Part shown: positions 45,464 to 55,645 of the stretch, piece after piece | Position numbering within the stretch: the stretch's first letter is position 1 | How the letters are laid out: the number at the start of each line of letters is the position of its first letter | Assembly: GCA_033725935.1 (NCBI GenBank) | Contig: MU867117.1 | Location: 1 to 64,000, forward strand | From: Cladorrhinum sp. PSN259 | Lineage: Eukaryota > Ascomycota > Sordariomycetes > Sordariales > Podosporaceae | DNA: 64,000 nt | Direction of reading: 5' to 3' | Program-made: the position numbers and the translations under genes | The notes under the pieces: model-generated | Told to the model about the DNA's origin: nothing | The model's database searches: none | The model's input: the letters and a program-made list of their open reading frames with translations, nothing else

Positions 45464-45991
45464 TCATAAAATCAAGAACAGAAACAAGGTATGGAAGCCA
45501 AGCAAAGATGCAAACAGAAAGGTATTAGATACCCATACAGTTCGGGATATCCAATATGCGTAGAAAAAAGTCAGGAATGCATTAATAAAAGCTGAATAGG
45601 GGTAGAAAGGAGTTAGGAATGCATTAACAGAAGCTGAACGGGCGTCAAGCACTATCTGACCTTGGGTCTTAATCGAGCCAAGCTCAAGTCCACCACTCAT
45701 AGATAGACCCAAAACCTCAACCTGGAAGAGACAACCGTCGCTCGACATCACCTGCCTCAATAGCTCTGATGTGGATAGATGCCTGCTTGGAACTTTGCAT
45801 AACCATAAGCCAATGGTCAGGCTGGAAGAAGACCACCCACGATTAGCTCTAATTGTTGTTGGATGGGATCGAAGGCTTTTCTGTTCATTGTTCTCTTGGG
45901 ACCAAATTCTTTCAAGAGATCGTATCGAAATGTTTTTCTGTAGCAGAGAAGGCACATCGATGCCAACGTCAGAGAAAGTAGTAGCGACCAT
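45464..45991 (-). pseudogene. Open frame fused to copies of the 14-residue repeat
   Basis: A 175-codon frame whose first 115 codons ('GIDVPSLLQKNISIRSLERI', 'LSTSELLRQVMSSDGCLFQV', 'LGLSMSGGLELGS') look protein-like but match no family I know. It then runs into two units of the 14-residue repeat also seen at 9432-10040, and a hydrophobic tail. The ATG at 45991 may be internal to an older gene. I treat it as a gene fragment into which the minisatellite was inserted, although a small real protein is possible. Confidence 0.35.
45545..45650. repeat. Second copy of the 42-bp repeat, two units
   Basis: About 106 nt with two full units and a partial one. It begins 'atatccaatatgcgtagaaa', matching the left boundary of the array at 9431 ('atatccagcatgcgtagaaa'). 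Unit length is again 42 nt. Confidence 0.9.
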
Positions 45992-46388
45992 CAGATGAAT
46001 AACTTTAGGGTCGATGCGATCAGAACCTAAGTTTTCGTGTGTGAGGTCCGCGCGGGTTGCGAGACATTGTCGTAAGAAGCTTCAACCTCCGAGGTGGATA
46101 GAGAAACCACCGCGCCGGAGTGGTAAGCAGCATGGTGTAGCCATTAGTGGGTCGTCCTCAGTTGTTTGCCATACACAAGAGACTGGAACAGAAAGCGAGC
46201 GAGAATAGGTAGAATAGTATTCAAGCGTAAATGAGGGTATCTGATTCTTCAAGTTGTGTATGTTTGTGCAAAATAAAGTTATCCATACTAGATATGTGAA
46301 GCGCTCGGGTGTTAAAAATAATTCGTTAACAAGACTCAATGATATGTACCAATGCAATTTATTTCATGTTCAAACCCTGATAAAAAGC
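45992..46388. other. Intergenic, 3' flank of methyltransferase gene
   Basis: AT-rich. Nothing recognised. Confidence 0.45.
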
Positions 46389-47699
46389 TCATTCTGCGGT
46401 GGCGGGTTGTTCAGGCTTGCGTCCATAGACGACGCGATGAAGATACCAGGGGCGAATGTTGGGGTCCTGAAGTTGGCGGCGGCAGTGAGCGATGTAGACG
46501 CGGATCTGTTCAGTAGACCAGCCGAGCACGGCATCCCAGGTGTAAAGGATATATCCTGTATCAAAGTCAGCAGCTGCCCCTGAATCACGACCGCATCGGT
46601 GACTGTAAACAGACCTTCCATATCAGTCTCCAAGGCCAACTTGGCAAACAACCCAGTCTGCTTCAGGTTCTCATCCTTGGGCCATCCACCAACAGGGCAC
46701 TTGAATTCTCTGATCTCGATATCCACAAAGCCGGCCTCCCTCATGGCCTTCTCCTGGACGCGATCCTCGATGACACGGAAAGTGCGGCCAAACTTGCGTC
46801 CCATTTCCATGTAGACTTTACCCCACTGACCGATGGGGCTGTCTTCAGGGATGGCGGTCGGGTCTTCGTCCTGCCAGTTCACGGAGCACTCGTGATCCTC
46901 AAAGTAACCGCCGGGCTTGGTGACGCGGAACGCTTGTTTGTAGAGGTCATTCCAGTCGATGATTGCGCCAAAGAGGGCGCGCATGTGCACATAGTCGAAG
47001 GTGTTATCGTGCCACGTCCAGAGGAGGTTGGCGTCGTCAATCTCAAACTTGACGTTGGGTGGGACCCAACTGGGTTGAATAGGGGAGAGGTCGGTGCCGA
47101 TCACTTCGGCATCGGGGAACTGGTCGGCAAAGTCACTTGCGAGGGTTAGAGATGGGGAAACAGGGAGGATGGAGAAGAAAGACATACATTGCCCAGATGC
47201 CGGTTCCGGTACCGACATCAAGAACTTTTTTGGTGGTCTCTTTGGTAAGGGGGGAGAGGAACAGTTTTCCGTTCAACAACAGGGTGCAAAAGTGGTGGTG
47301 TATGTCCATGGACTCGAGCATCTTCTCATCGTTTGGTGCCCATGCTTCGCCTTTGCCAATCTCGCCGTGATAGGTGCGGCCGTGGAGCTCCCGGTATTGA
47401 AGAATGCTACTGGATAGTGAGGCGGTGCTGCTGATGACCTCACTGAAGGCTGAGTCCCCATCATCGCGAATCTGCCCGTCGAGCTTTGAGGTTCACGTCA
47501 GCGTATCGAGCATGTTTAGGTGGAAAAGGTCACATACACCTTCCCAATGCGAAGCGGGGAGAATGCTTTGATCAATAGTTTGAAGGTTATCGCCCGGCGA
47601 CTTCGGCGACGAACCGGATTTTGGGGATCCTTTGTGCGACCCTGACTTGGGTGAACCGTCTTTGCTCTTTGACGGCTCAGTGGACGAGTTTTCGGCCAT
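46389..47699 (-). CDS. LaeA-like SAM-dependent methyltransferase
   Basis: Predicted 381 residues from four exons (47699-47538, 47483-47188, 47135-46615, 46555-46389). Introns are 54, 52 and 59 nt, and all junctions keep phase. Motif I 'KKVLDVGTGTGIWAI' is completed across the second intron and followed by 'DFADQFPDAEVIGTDLSPIQ', 'FEIDDANLLWTW', 'FDYVHMRALFGAIIDW' and 'AFRVTKPGGYFEDHE', the typical order in LaeA/UMTA-type fungal methyltransferases. The N-terminal 50 residues are Ser/Lys/Gly-rich and disordered. The C-terminus has 'GYILYTWDAVLGWSTEQIRV'. In this family LaeA is a velvet-complex regulator of secondary metabolism, but most paralogs are uncharacterised, so regulator and small-molecule methyltransferase roles are both open. 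It lies alone, not in an evident cluster. Confidence 0.9.
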
Positions 47700-49511
47700 T
47701 TTGTTTAAAATTGGAATTGTTTTCGAAAGAAGCGAGAAAAGACCTTGGGACGGGTTGGAACAGGTTGGAAGAATGCAAAGAAGAAACAGATGCTACAGGC
47801 TAAGAATTAGAGGGTGCGGGGTCCGGGAACCCTTTTTTTCTCTTTCTTTCCGGGGACGGTCACAGACACCTGCGACCTCAGGAGAGACATGCTGGGAAAA
47901 CTGGCAACCACAGGCCCCGAGTGGTCGGGTAGGGGGGGAATGCGGTGCAGGGGTTCTTGTTGAGCGGCTGCTACCTCATTGGCCAAAAATATGACCCAAG
48001 GGACAAAAGAGTTCTCGTATGCACGGTTTAAAACGTCGTGGGCCAATGGGAGCCATTGCGAACGCGGGAGCGACCGAGGGAGGGTAAAGCTCGACAGCCG
48101 AAAGAGAACGCCTCTGATGCTTGTTTATGCAAAGAAGATGAAAATCAGTTCCGAGACTTCTCCGGTTTCTCCAAAAGCAATTTCAAGTTCAAACTGAGGG
48201 CCTCTCACCCCCTGCTCGCCCACATCCCAAGTGGCCACGGCAAATGCCAAATGGTGACCACACTTCACATTCGTTGGTGATTTCAACAACCCCTACAGCA
48301 AGGATCGGGCATGATTACTAGCCCGCTCTGGCAATGCTACCGGAAATGTGTCTCTCATCCCCGGCTTTAGTCCCCTCGCCGAGCTCGCTAAATCCGGAAG
48401 TTCCCAATGTCTCGTTCGCTCGCTGAGAAAGCCACGTGGGGTTTTGTTCCACACCCTGTTTCTTTTTTTGGGCCGGCTTCCGATGCTTTAGCGTTCAACA
48501 GCTTCAGAGCATGTTGACTTCTTCAGGCGGTCTGGGGTGATGTCAACAAACAGAACGGATTGCAACAAAATTCAACAAGGACAAAAATATCGCCAATGCA
48601 ATAAAGAGTAACAATAATTTCAGGATCGATGGGATGAAAATAAGGTTGCCCGCAGAGGCATACTGCGCCGCTTTAGCACATCATCGAACGGCTCAGATGC
48701 TTTACAGCATCCAGCTCCAACGATGCTCCACACGCCAACGCCAACAAAAGGACTACAGCATCTATCATCCGAGCATCCAGTAATCGTCAAAACAGAACGG
48801 GATCCACAAAATCGATATCGTACAGATAAATGCACACGCATCGTGATCTCCCCGACGCTGTACAGCCCTTTCTTTCGCAAATATCGGGACAGGCTACCGG
48901 CACTGTTCTGTTGTCCAAACAGCATTGCAGTTTCCAGTGCTCAGGAAAGACGCAGCTCTGCTAGCCTTGACCCTATGGCGTCTTCCCGAGCTCATGAGGC
49001 CTGAGTTTGCCCATATCCGCTCGGGGAACTCTCTGAAGAAGAGCTAATCAGCGGAGGTCTGGTAGGTCCCTTTTCGTTTTTGCTTTTTTTCTCTTTCTGA
49101 AGAACTTGAGAACTTGTTGTTCTTCGAGACTTTCCGAAAGCAACCGATTTGAGCGACTCGTTCAGTTCGTTTACTTGTTTGCTCATGTTTTCTCCTCCTT
49201 CGCGCCGGAGCGGAAAGCGTCATCTGTTTTTTCATTTGAGTCCTGATCCTCCCCGCGGCGACTATTGAACTCCATCATGATCAACACCAGGGATTCCCCT
49301 CCGTTCGGGCAAAATTCTCACAGCCTTGTACCAAGGAAGATCGGAAGGGAGAATGATGAGAAGTAGCGGACCGGAGAACTAAGAGACTCCGTCCGAAAGA
49401 GCTGAATGGCGTGCTGCCACCGCTCTGTACCGATGAGAGATGGGTTCGTGACGATCACCTAGTGATGTCATTTGTTACCACGCGGGGTACCGGCGGGTTG
49501 GTGAAGCTGTC
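47700..49511. other. Intergenic, no gene supported
   Basis: Promoter side of the methyltransferase gene, then 1.5 kb without a credible frame. The SSU-rRNA fragment starts at the right edge. Confidence 0.45.
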
Positions 49512-49657
49512 GGAAAGCTCTCTAAACTCGGTCATTTAGAGGAAGTAAAAGTCGTAACAAGGTCTCCGTTGGTGAACCAGAGGAGGGATCATTACAGAGT
49601 TGCAAAACTCCATAAACCATTGTGAACCTACCACTAAACAGTTGCTTCGGCGGGTGG
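49512..49657 (+). rRNA. Displaced fragment: 3' end of SSU rRNA plus start of ITS1
   Basis: 49512-49594 matches the universal 3' end of fungal 18S rRNA ('ggaagtaaaagtcgtaacaa', 'ggtctccgttggtgaacca', 'ggagggatcatta'). The following 60 nt ('cagagttgcaaaactcc', 'aaaccattgtgaacctacc', 'gttgcttcggcgggtgg') is the beginning of an ITS1 of Sordariales type. No more 18S lies upstream and no 5.8S lies downstream, so it is a short non-functional rDNA piece outside the rDNA array. One difference from the usual sequence is visible (ccagAggagg for ccagCggagg). Confidence 0.9.
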
Positions 49658-51991
49658 CGGTGGCAGCTGAGCGAGGAGCCTGTAGAACTCATCGCTGGTG
49701 CTTGCACGCCGCAGCAGGTGGAAGTGGCTGGCCTGCGTGAAAAAACAACTAAGTCCCTGATTTGTGATATTCTTAGAACGCACAGGTCTGTAAGCGACCA
49801 TTGGCCCACGAGGTCCAGGCAGGAAATAATCGCAGTGTGCAGAATAACCGGACCCATAGCTTCCGCACTCGCCATAGCTTTAATGCTGACTTAGGTACTC
49901 GTAGCGTGGTGGGCCGTTCACTTCAAATTCACTGGGGAACTGAAACCGTGAGGCTGGATATGGGTCCGAGCTACTAACGCCGGGGACAGGGAGTTGGAGT
50001 CAGATCGAGGAGAAAATAGATCCCAGAGTGATCCACTCATCTAGGTAAGCTTGAGTCTCTATACGTCCAGCTGTGTTGTGATCTGGTGATGGTTTTAGTT
50101 GACAGACTAGGTCCAGCTATTCCGGTCTGTGGTCAAAGGTGTTGCTAACAATGTCTTTACAGACATCGACATTAATCTACTGCGGGAAGAGATATTGGCC
50201 CTTTACGTCGCCCTCCATTGAGAACACAGTTCTAATGAACCACTTCAAACTTCCACTCTGGTAGCAACGGCGCCAGCTTGGAGAGATCCAGGAAGATGGC
50301 TGAAGATGAAAGACTTGATAGGTGACGAGATGACATGCCTTATAAGTCCGCTGACCGTGGCCGGAACACCAGAAGCCTAAGACTGCGTATGGCTTGCGTA
50401 TGGTTTTAGTCTGGAAGTGAGCCGCAATCAACAATACTAGGTCGCTGAGAATGTTTGCATGTTTGGCAGATTTGTGATCCTTGTGAGAGAACTGGTCGGC
50501 TGCTGGTTCCGTTGCGGCATAATTGTTCGTCCCGATGAGAGTCCCCCTCCGAGCCGGTGATGTCTGCGGTGTTTGTAGGAAGTGACTGAACAATAGTGCT
50601 GGCACGCGGGCTGGGCCAACCAACTGTTCCATGTTGGTGAGCCTCAGCTATCAGAGGCGTTCGTTGGTGATGGAAACATAGACCTCCTTCATGAAGTCCA
50701 GCCAACCTCCTGTTGGCACCGATAGCCCTTGCGAAGATGCGGATCAAGTCGAGGTATGATGAACTCGAAAGAGTTGCCAGACAAAAGAAGAGACATTGAC
50801 CGTCACTTGGCTGTGCCACTTCTCGCCCGACGCTTCTTAGCTATGTCGCAGGTAGACGAGAGGACACTCCCCTTTGGTTTATGCTTTGTGCCTGCCACGC
50901 GAGCTGTCAGAGAAAAGGACATGAGAACACAAGTGCTCTGACAACTTACGACATTGCTGATATCTGCACACTTTATCACCATGGTACAGACCCATCCAGG
51001 TGACCATCAAAACCGGGCTGTGGCGGCCCCTAAAGTTCTCCAACTGGGCTCGAACATGGTAACAGCTTGTCGACAGAACCGAGGATCAGGCTGCGAGATA
51101 ATTTCGTGCTCGGCGCGAGAGGTTGCAGCCTTGGCTAGTTAGGCTCTGATCTGCAGTGTTGACTTTTATGTTAGTGAGAGGAGACAGCAACCTTGGTGAA
51201 GAATATAACTCACAGATGCAATAGAGAGATCAAGAGAGCAAAGTTGTCAAAGTTGGTGACTGAAGAGGTTGTCAAAGCCCTGGATGGATTTGCGTGGCAG
51301 CCGCCAAGTTCTGGGCGTTCTTGAGAGAAGAAGGGATCGGAGGAATCAGATGAAACGGCGTTTTGGCCCGAAGAAATGACTTCTCGGAACATCAGGCTAG
51401 GAGGGCAACAAGCTAGAGACAGCTTGATGAACAAACCGGACGAAGGTGAAAGATATTGGTGCAAGTGAAGCTCAGAACGAGGGCATTGCTTGTGGGCGAC
51501 TTTTGCTCCAAGGAACAAGCCAAGTCTGGATGATACCTAGACCGACAAAACGATACTCGGCGAGTGCTTTGGCTTCGGACCCGTAATGCCTTGTCCAGAG
51601 GCAGGGCATCGAGCCCCGGGTGCCTTCCAAAAATAACTCTTGGGGGAAACCAACCAAGCCACCAGAAGCGCGTAGTTGCCAGTTTCGAGGAGCGTGAATA
51701 TTGATCTCCGCACTTTTTATCACATGGGTTGATACCTTTGATAGGCACCCGCCGTGTGACTCCTTTTAAGTTCATTCGAATTGCTCACCTGTTCACTTTG
51801 GTCCTTCTACTCCTTTCGATATTGCATGGACACACGACGACCCCATCACTAGGCTATCGGGGGTGTTGAACTGCCACTCTCCAGTGTTCTTGATCTCAAC
51901 TCAGCTCTTGATTTCTGTGTCCAAGTTTCTATTCTCTTGAGTATAACTGTACGATACCAAGATCGCTGTGAATCACCGTCAGGAGCAGACA
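49658..51991. other. Gene-poor stretch, possible eroded gene
   Basis: Minus-strand frames at 50177-50819 and 51413-51775 have no recognisable domain. A CT-rich leader precedes 51992. Nothing is called. Confidence 0.4.
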
Positions 51992-53021
51992 ATGTCGGAC
52001 TTTACAAAGGTATGGACCGTAAATTTGCTTCATCAGTTCAACGCTCACCAATTCTCTCGAAAAGATCGCAGCTACAGACAACGAAGGCGGCGGGCCTTGC
52101 GTCAACGATGTTGGACCCGACGAAAGCGGGCATTACACCAAGATGGTGCACACTGGTATCCAACAGGGGATGATGTCTTCCGTCGCCGAGGTTTGGTTGG
52201 TGCTCGTTCAGGGCTTGGGTATGGACTACTCCGAAGCCGCCGCGGTACTCCGCTCATGGAACGAAATTGGTCCCCTCAAAGGCTGCTTTCTCGTGGGTAG
52301 CGGTGTTGACTCCCTCCAAGCACAAGATCAATCAGGTAGCAGGGTGTTATCTCATGAAGCCATCGCTCATCACGTACCAGCAGCAACGATTATCAGCGCT
52401 CATCTCTTCCGATGTGCACCGGCCGACGTGTACCGCCTGAGAGAAGACAAGGGGGGTTTCGAGGGCTGCGCCCAACCAAAGAAGATATTCCTCCACCACT
52501 CGTCTATCCCGGCCTTCCTCAAAGCGTTCGCAGTCACCGTCTACTTCTGCTTTCTTGCCTGCCACACACAGGGTCTGAATCTCCTACGAGCAGCGGACAA
52601 GTCGAAAGGCTGGAACCTCAACTACGGCAGGATCATCCAGTTGTGGCGCGGCAGCTCGGATACCATCATTCAGGCACCCCGTGTGCTCGAAGTACTCGAA
52701 AGCATCTATCAGCGTCCCGACTACGCTCAGGATGATCTCTTGTCCAACCCCGAAATCAGCGGAGAACTGCACCGCTGCTTCTCATATGTCAAGATGGTTG
52801 TGTTGAAGTCTATTGAAGCAGACATGTTCATCCCAGCCATCAGCCAGACTTTGGAGTACTACAAGTATTCGACTTCGGCGAATCTACCTACGCAGTTCAT
52901 GGAAGCACAGCTGGATTATTTTGGTCAGTACCGCCGAACATCGTTTTCACAGCAAGAACTACAGACCGGTCTTCTTGTGGAGGGTATTGTTGTTAGAGAT
53001 TTCGCACCCTGTGGACAATAA
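51992..53021 (+). CDS. 6-phosphogluconate dehydrogenase-like protein lacking the NADP domain
   Basis: Exons 51992-52009 and 52065-53021 (55-nt GTATGG...AAAAG intron, phase 0) give 324 residues. From residue 7 it follows the C-terminal half of 6-phosphogluconate dehydrogenase: 'GGPCVNDVGPDESGHYTKMV', then 'VYFCFLACHTQGLNLLRAAD', 'IIQLWRGSS', 'EADMFIPAISQTLEYYKYST' and 'LPTQFMEAQLDYFGQ'. The N-terminal Rossmann NADP-binding domain (about 170 residues) is absent, and I find no trace of it upstream. In the active-site helix the catalytic Lys (K32) and His (H35) remain, but the family's Asn is Thr (T36) and the acid Glu is Gln (Q39). The C-terminal tail is also divergent. It is probably a non-catalytic homodimerising remnant or regulator, or a truncated gene. 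The first exon of six codons is the least certain part. Confidence 0.7.
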
Positions 53022-54272
53022 GTGGATATGCCGGCCTGTCAGTGGGGACCTGCGGACAAACAGTGGTGCTCAAGCGAGGAAAGATGAGGATTGTAAACTT
53101 GCCGTCACACATTTGCCCATGCACATGTATTTTTATCGTTATCAACGGGGTCTCATCTACCTGTAAACTTTTGCCATTTGGAACCTGAGCGTTTTACAAT
53201 GTAGACTCGGGTTTTAGTTCTCTAGTTTTATTTTTAACATATACTTCGGTTGACTTTGTCACTGTTGATGCCAAGACTCGTGAAAAGACGCGACTATCAA
53301 GCAGGAAGCACGAGAGGCGGGCCTTTCTTTGTTCATTTCTTGTGCCGTACTGTCGGTGTTGTTTCTTTTGTTAGGTGCCCTGGACATGTCGATCAGATAT
53401 GAGAGGCGCATAGGTACCCCCACACACGGCAAGATCGGAGATCCAATGGTTTGCGGAATATTTTTCTTCTTTTTTTCTTCTCTATTTTGTATTTTGTATC
53501 TGAGCTGGAACGGAGCAGATCGTCGTCGGGGAATCATTGACGCGTTTATTATATAACCGAATATCAACAATACCTCTCAAAGCGCGGAAGTGCTTCTTCC
53601 TTTTTGCTGTCGTTGGTTGGAAAGTGGTCAATGACATCATCGTATCAAGGGAGGGAAGCTGGAAATAACACGTGTAGAAAGCGTGGAGATAAATCGACCA
53701 ACAGATTTTAATGTTGATCAGTTGCTTGCATCTGATGACAACAGCGCATCCAGTCTTCTCCCGTCCTGATGAGGATTCTATTGGGCTGTACGGATGTTGG
53801 GCACACACACACCTTGCACACAAAAAGCCAAACCGCAAAGACCTTCTATTCCACCTTTTAGGATACCTAAGGGGCGTGAAAAAATTTAGTCTGCAATAAT
53901 AATCGAAAAAAGGCAACATAATAAAAAATAATTGATTTGGTTGGTTTTGACAATGTTGTCTATGTTTGAACCGTGGTAGATAGATAGGGAAGTTATTAGT
54001 GAGTTGGGGGTTTTTTTTTGTTGCCAGTGTCAATGGCACAGCACATGTATCTGCTGGGTCAATAGCCAGCCCACACACAACACACTTCGCAAACCACCAC
54101 TGACACCACCAGACAAGAACAAATATTTTCCAGCAACAAAAGATTATCTCATTATCTCATTATCATTGCTCCCTTCCTAGTTCACATAATAGTACACGAT
54201 TTGACGGGTTTCCAACCCCTCAAATCAACCCTGCGATAACCCAGCAAATGTTTCCATTTGCTGATGTTTCTC
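53022..54272. other. Intergenic, no gene supported
   Basis: Open frames at 53259-54078 on the minus strand have the composition of translated AT-rich spacer. It includes the 3' flank of con-10. Confidence 0.45.
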
Positions 54273-54583
54273 TCACTCATCAGAGTTACCACCGCCAGAA
54301 GCTAGTCCACCCTTGCGACCGGCCTCACGGGCCTTCTCGCTGCCGGGCTCGAACGAGCCGGATGAGGCCTTGCCTCCCTTGGATGCGATCTCGCGCTGAA
54401 TAACTCAGTTAGATTGTGTTCTTGTGTCGTAAAGAGAGAGAGAGAGTAAAAAATACATACCTGCTTGTCGGGATCCATGCTCGCGAAGCCGCCAGAGTGG
54501 CTGGCCTGGCCGCCCTTGGACGCGATGGCTTGGACTTCCTCCTTGGGGCGGTTGGCAAAGTTACCGGGGTTGTTGTCAGCCAT
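54273..54583 (-). CDS. con-10: Con-10-like conidiation/stress protein
   Basis: Two exons (54583-54461, 54395-54273) give 81 residues. The 65-nt intron (GTATGT...TTCAG) is in phase 0. It is small, hydrophilic and Gly/Lys/Ser-rich with KGG repeats: 'AIASKGGQASHSGGFASMDP', 'EIASKGGKASSGSFEPG' and 'EAGRKGGLASGG'. This is the Con-10/stress-induced KGG family (Neurospora con-10 is of similar length), proteins that accumulate in conidia or under stress and may protect macromolecules in drying cells. The start is the ATG giving MADNNPGNFANRP, with a good purine context. A TATA-like box lies upstream. Confidence 0.9.
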
Positions 54584-54730
54584 GATGATTGAGGGGGGTT
54601 TTTTTTGATGAAAAAAAGTTGAGTATTTGTGTTTTGTGGTATTTTGGTTTGCAAGTTTTATTGCTCTGAGTTGTCTGTTGTCTGATGATGAATTGAAAAG
54701 ACCCGAATGCACAGGAGGGAAAAGCCAACC

Positions 54731-54738
54731 TTATATAC
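54731..54738 (-). promoter_or_regulatory. TATA-like box upstream of con-10
   Basis: On the coding strand it reads GTATATAAG about 150 nt before the con-10 ATG. The position and sequence fit a TATA element of a strongly regulated fungal gene. Confidence 0.5.
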
Positions 54739-55645
54739 TTTGAACCTTCAATTGAGAAGGCTCAATCTCTTAGTATTGAACTTTTTCTACTCTGATTGCG
54801 TTCGTTTTTTTTGTGACGTCAATGACTCTACTATATGACACTATTGCCGTCATGTAATGTGGATCATGACATCGAACGCAGGTGGTTTTGTTTTCTTTTT
54901 CCCCCCAATGTCCATCCGCAACGTGCCAAGACCCGGGTCTAGAATCACCTACACTTAACTTTCTCTCTTTATTTCTCAGCGATTTGCCTGCATCGGCACT
55001 GTGTTTGATGAAAGTGGATATTCTGTTTGGGTAATGATCTCCATTCTTTTTCACTTGTATAGTGTATGTAGACAAATCATCAGGCAGCCATAACGTCATG
55101 ACATTTTTCAGCTGCTGAGATATCTCTCTTGTTTGTTTTGGATGGATGTTTTCACCTTTCTCAGTGCAAGATGCAAGCAACCTTCGAGACTGCCGAAGAT
55201 ATCGCCGATGATCGAAGATTCATCACCGGCTTGATGATTTTGATGGGTCCGTATGTCGAGGAGAGGATCGCATACCGCTTCAATGAGATCATTCGTTTAC
55301 GTGCTGAAATGTCATATGGTTACTTGCAGACCGGCTGTTTTAATGACATCAATTCAAGCAAGGAATAAGACCTAATCGTCAGGTCGGCAGTCGGGAAGTG
55401 ATGAATAAGCAAACGAAGGACATATGCCATTTGCAATGTTGCATGCGATCCAACTGTTTGAACGGTCTGAAGACTCAGATTGAAAGGTTAAATGAAACCG
55501 AAATTGAATTGAAACAGCTTGTCGTATGTACCCACAACTTCCTGCCCAAAATATCTTTAACTGATTACAAACTGAACTTCGTGTATCCCATCTTTACAGC
55601 AAAGAAACCGCAACCCTTTTTGCACAATCTCAAATCAGGCCTCAA
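54739..55645. other. Intergenic, no gene supported
   Basis: Promoter side of con-10 and 3' flank of the AAA+ gene. I see nothing else. Confidence 0.45.

Noticed and set aside
49658..50160. Continuation of rDNA (5.8S/ITS2) after the ITS1 fragment
   Set aside because: The characteristic 5.8S start is absent and the sequence after about 49657 no longer resembles ITS1.
53482..54078. 198-codon open frame on the minus strand
   Set aside because: No domain, composition of translated AT-rich spacer, and it overlaps the 3' flank of con-10. The ATG context is poor.
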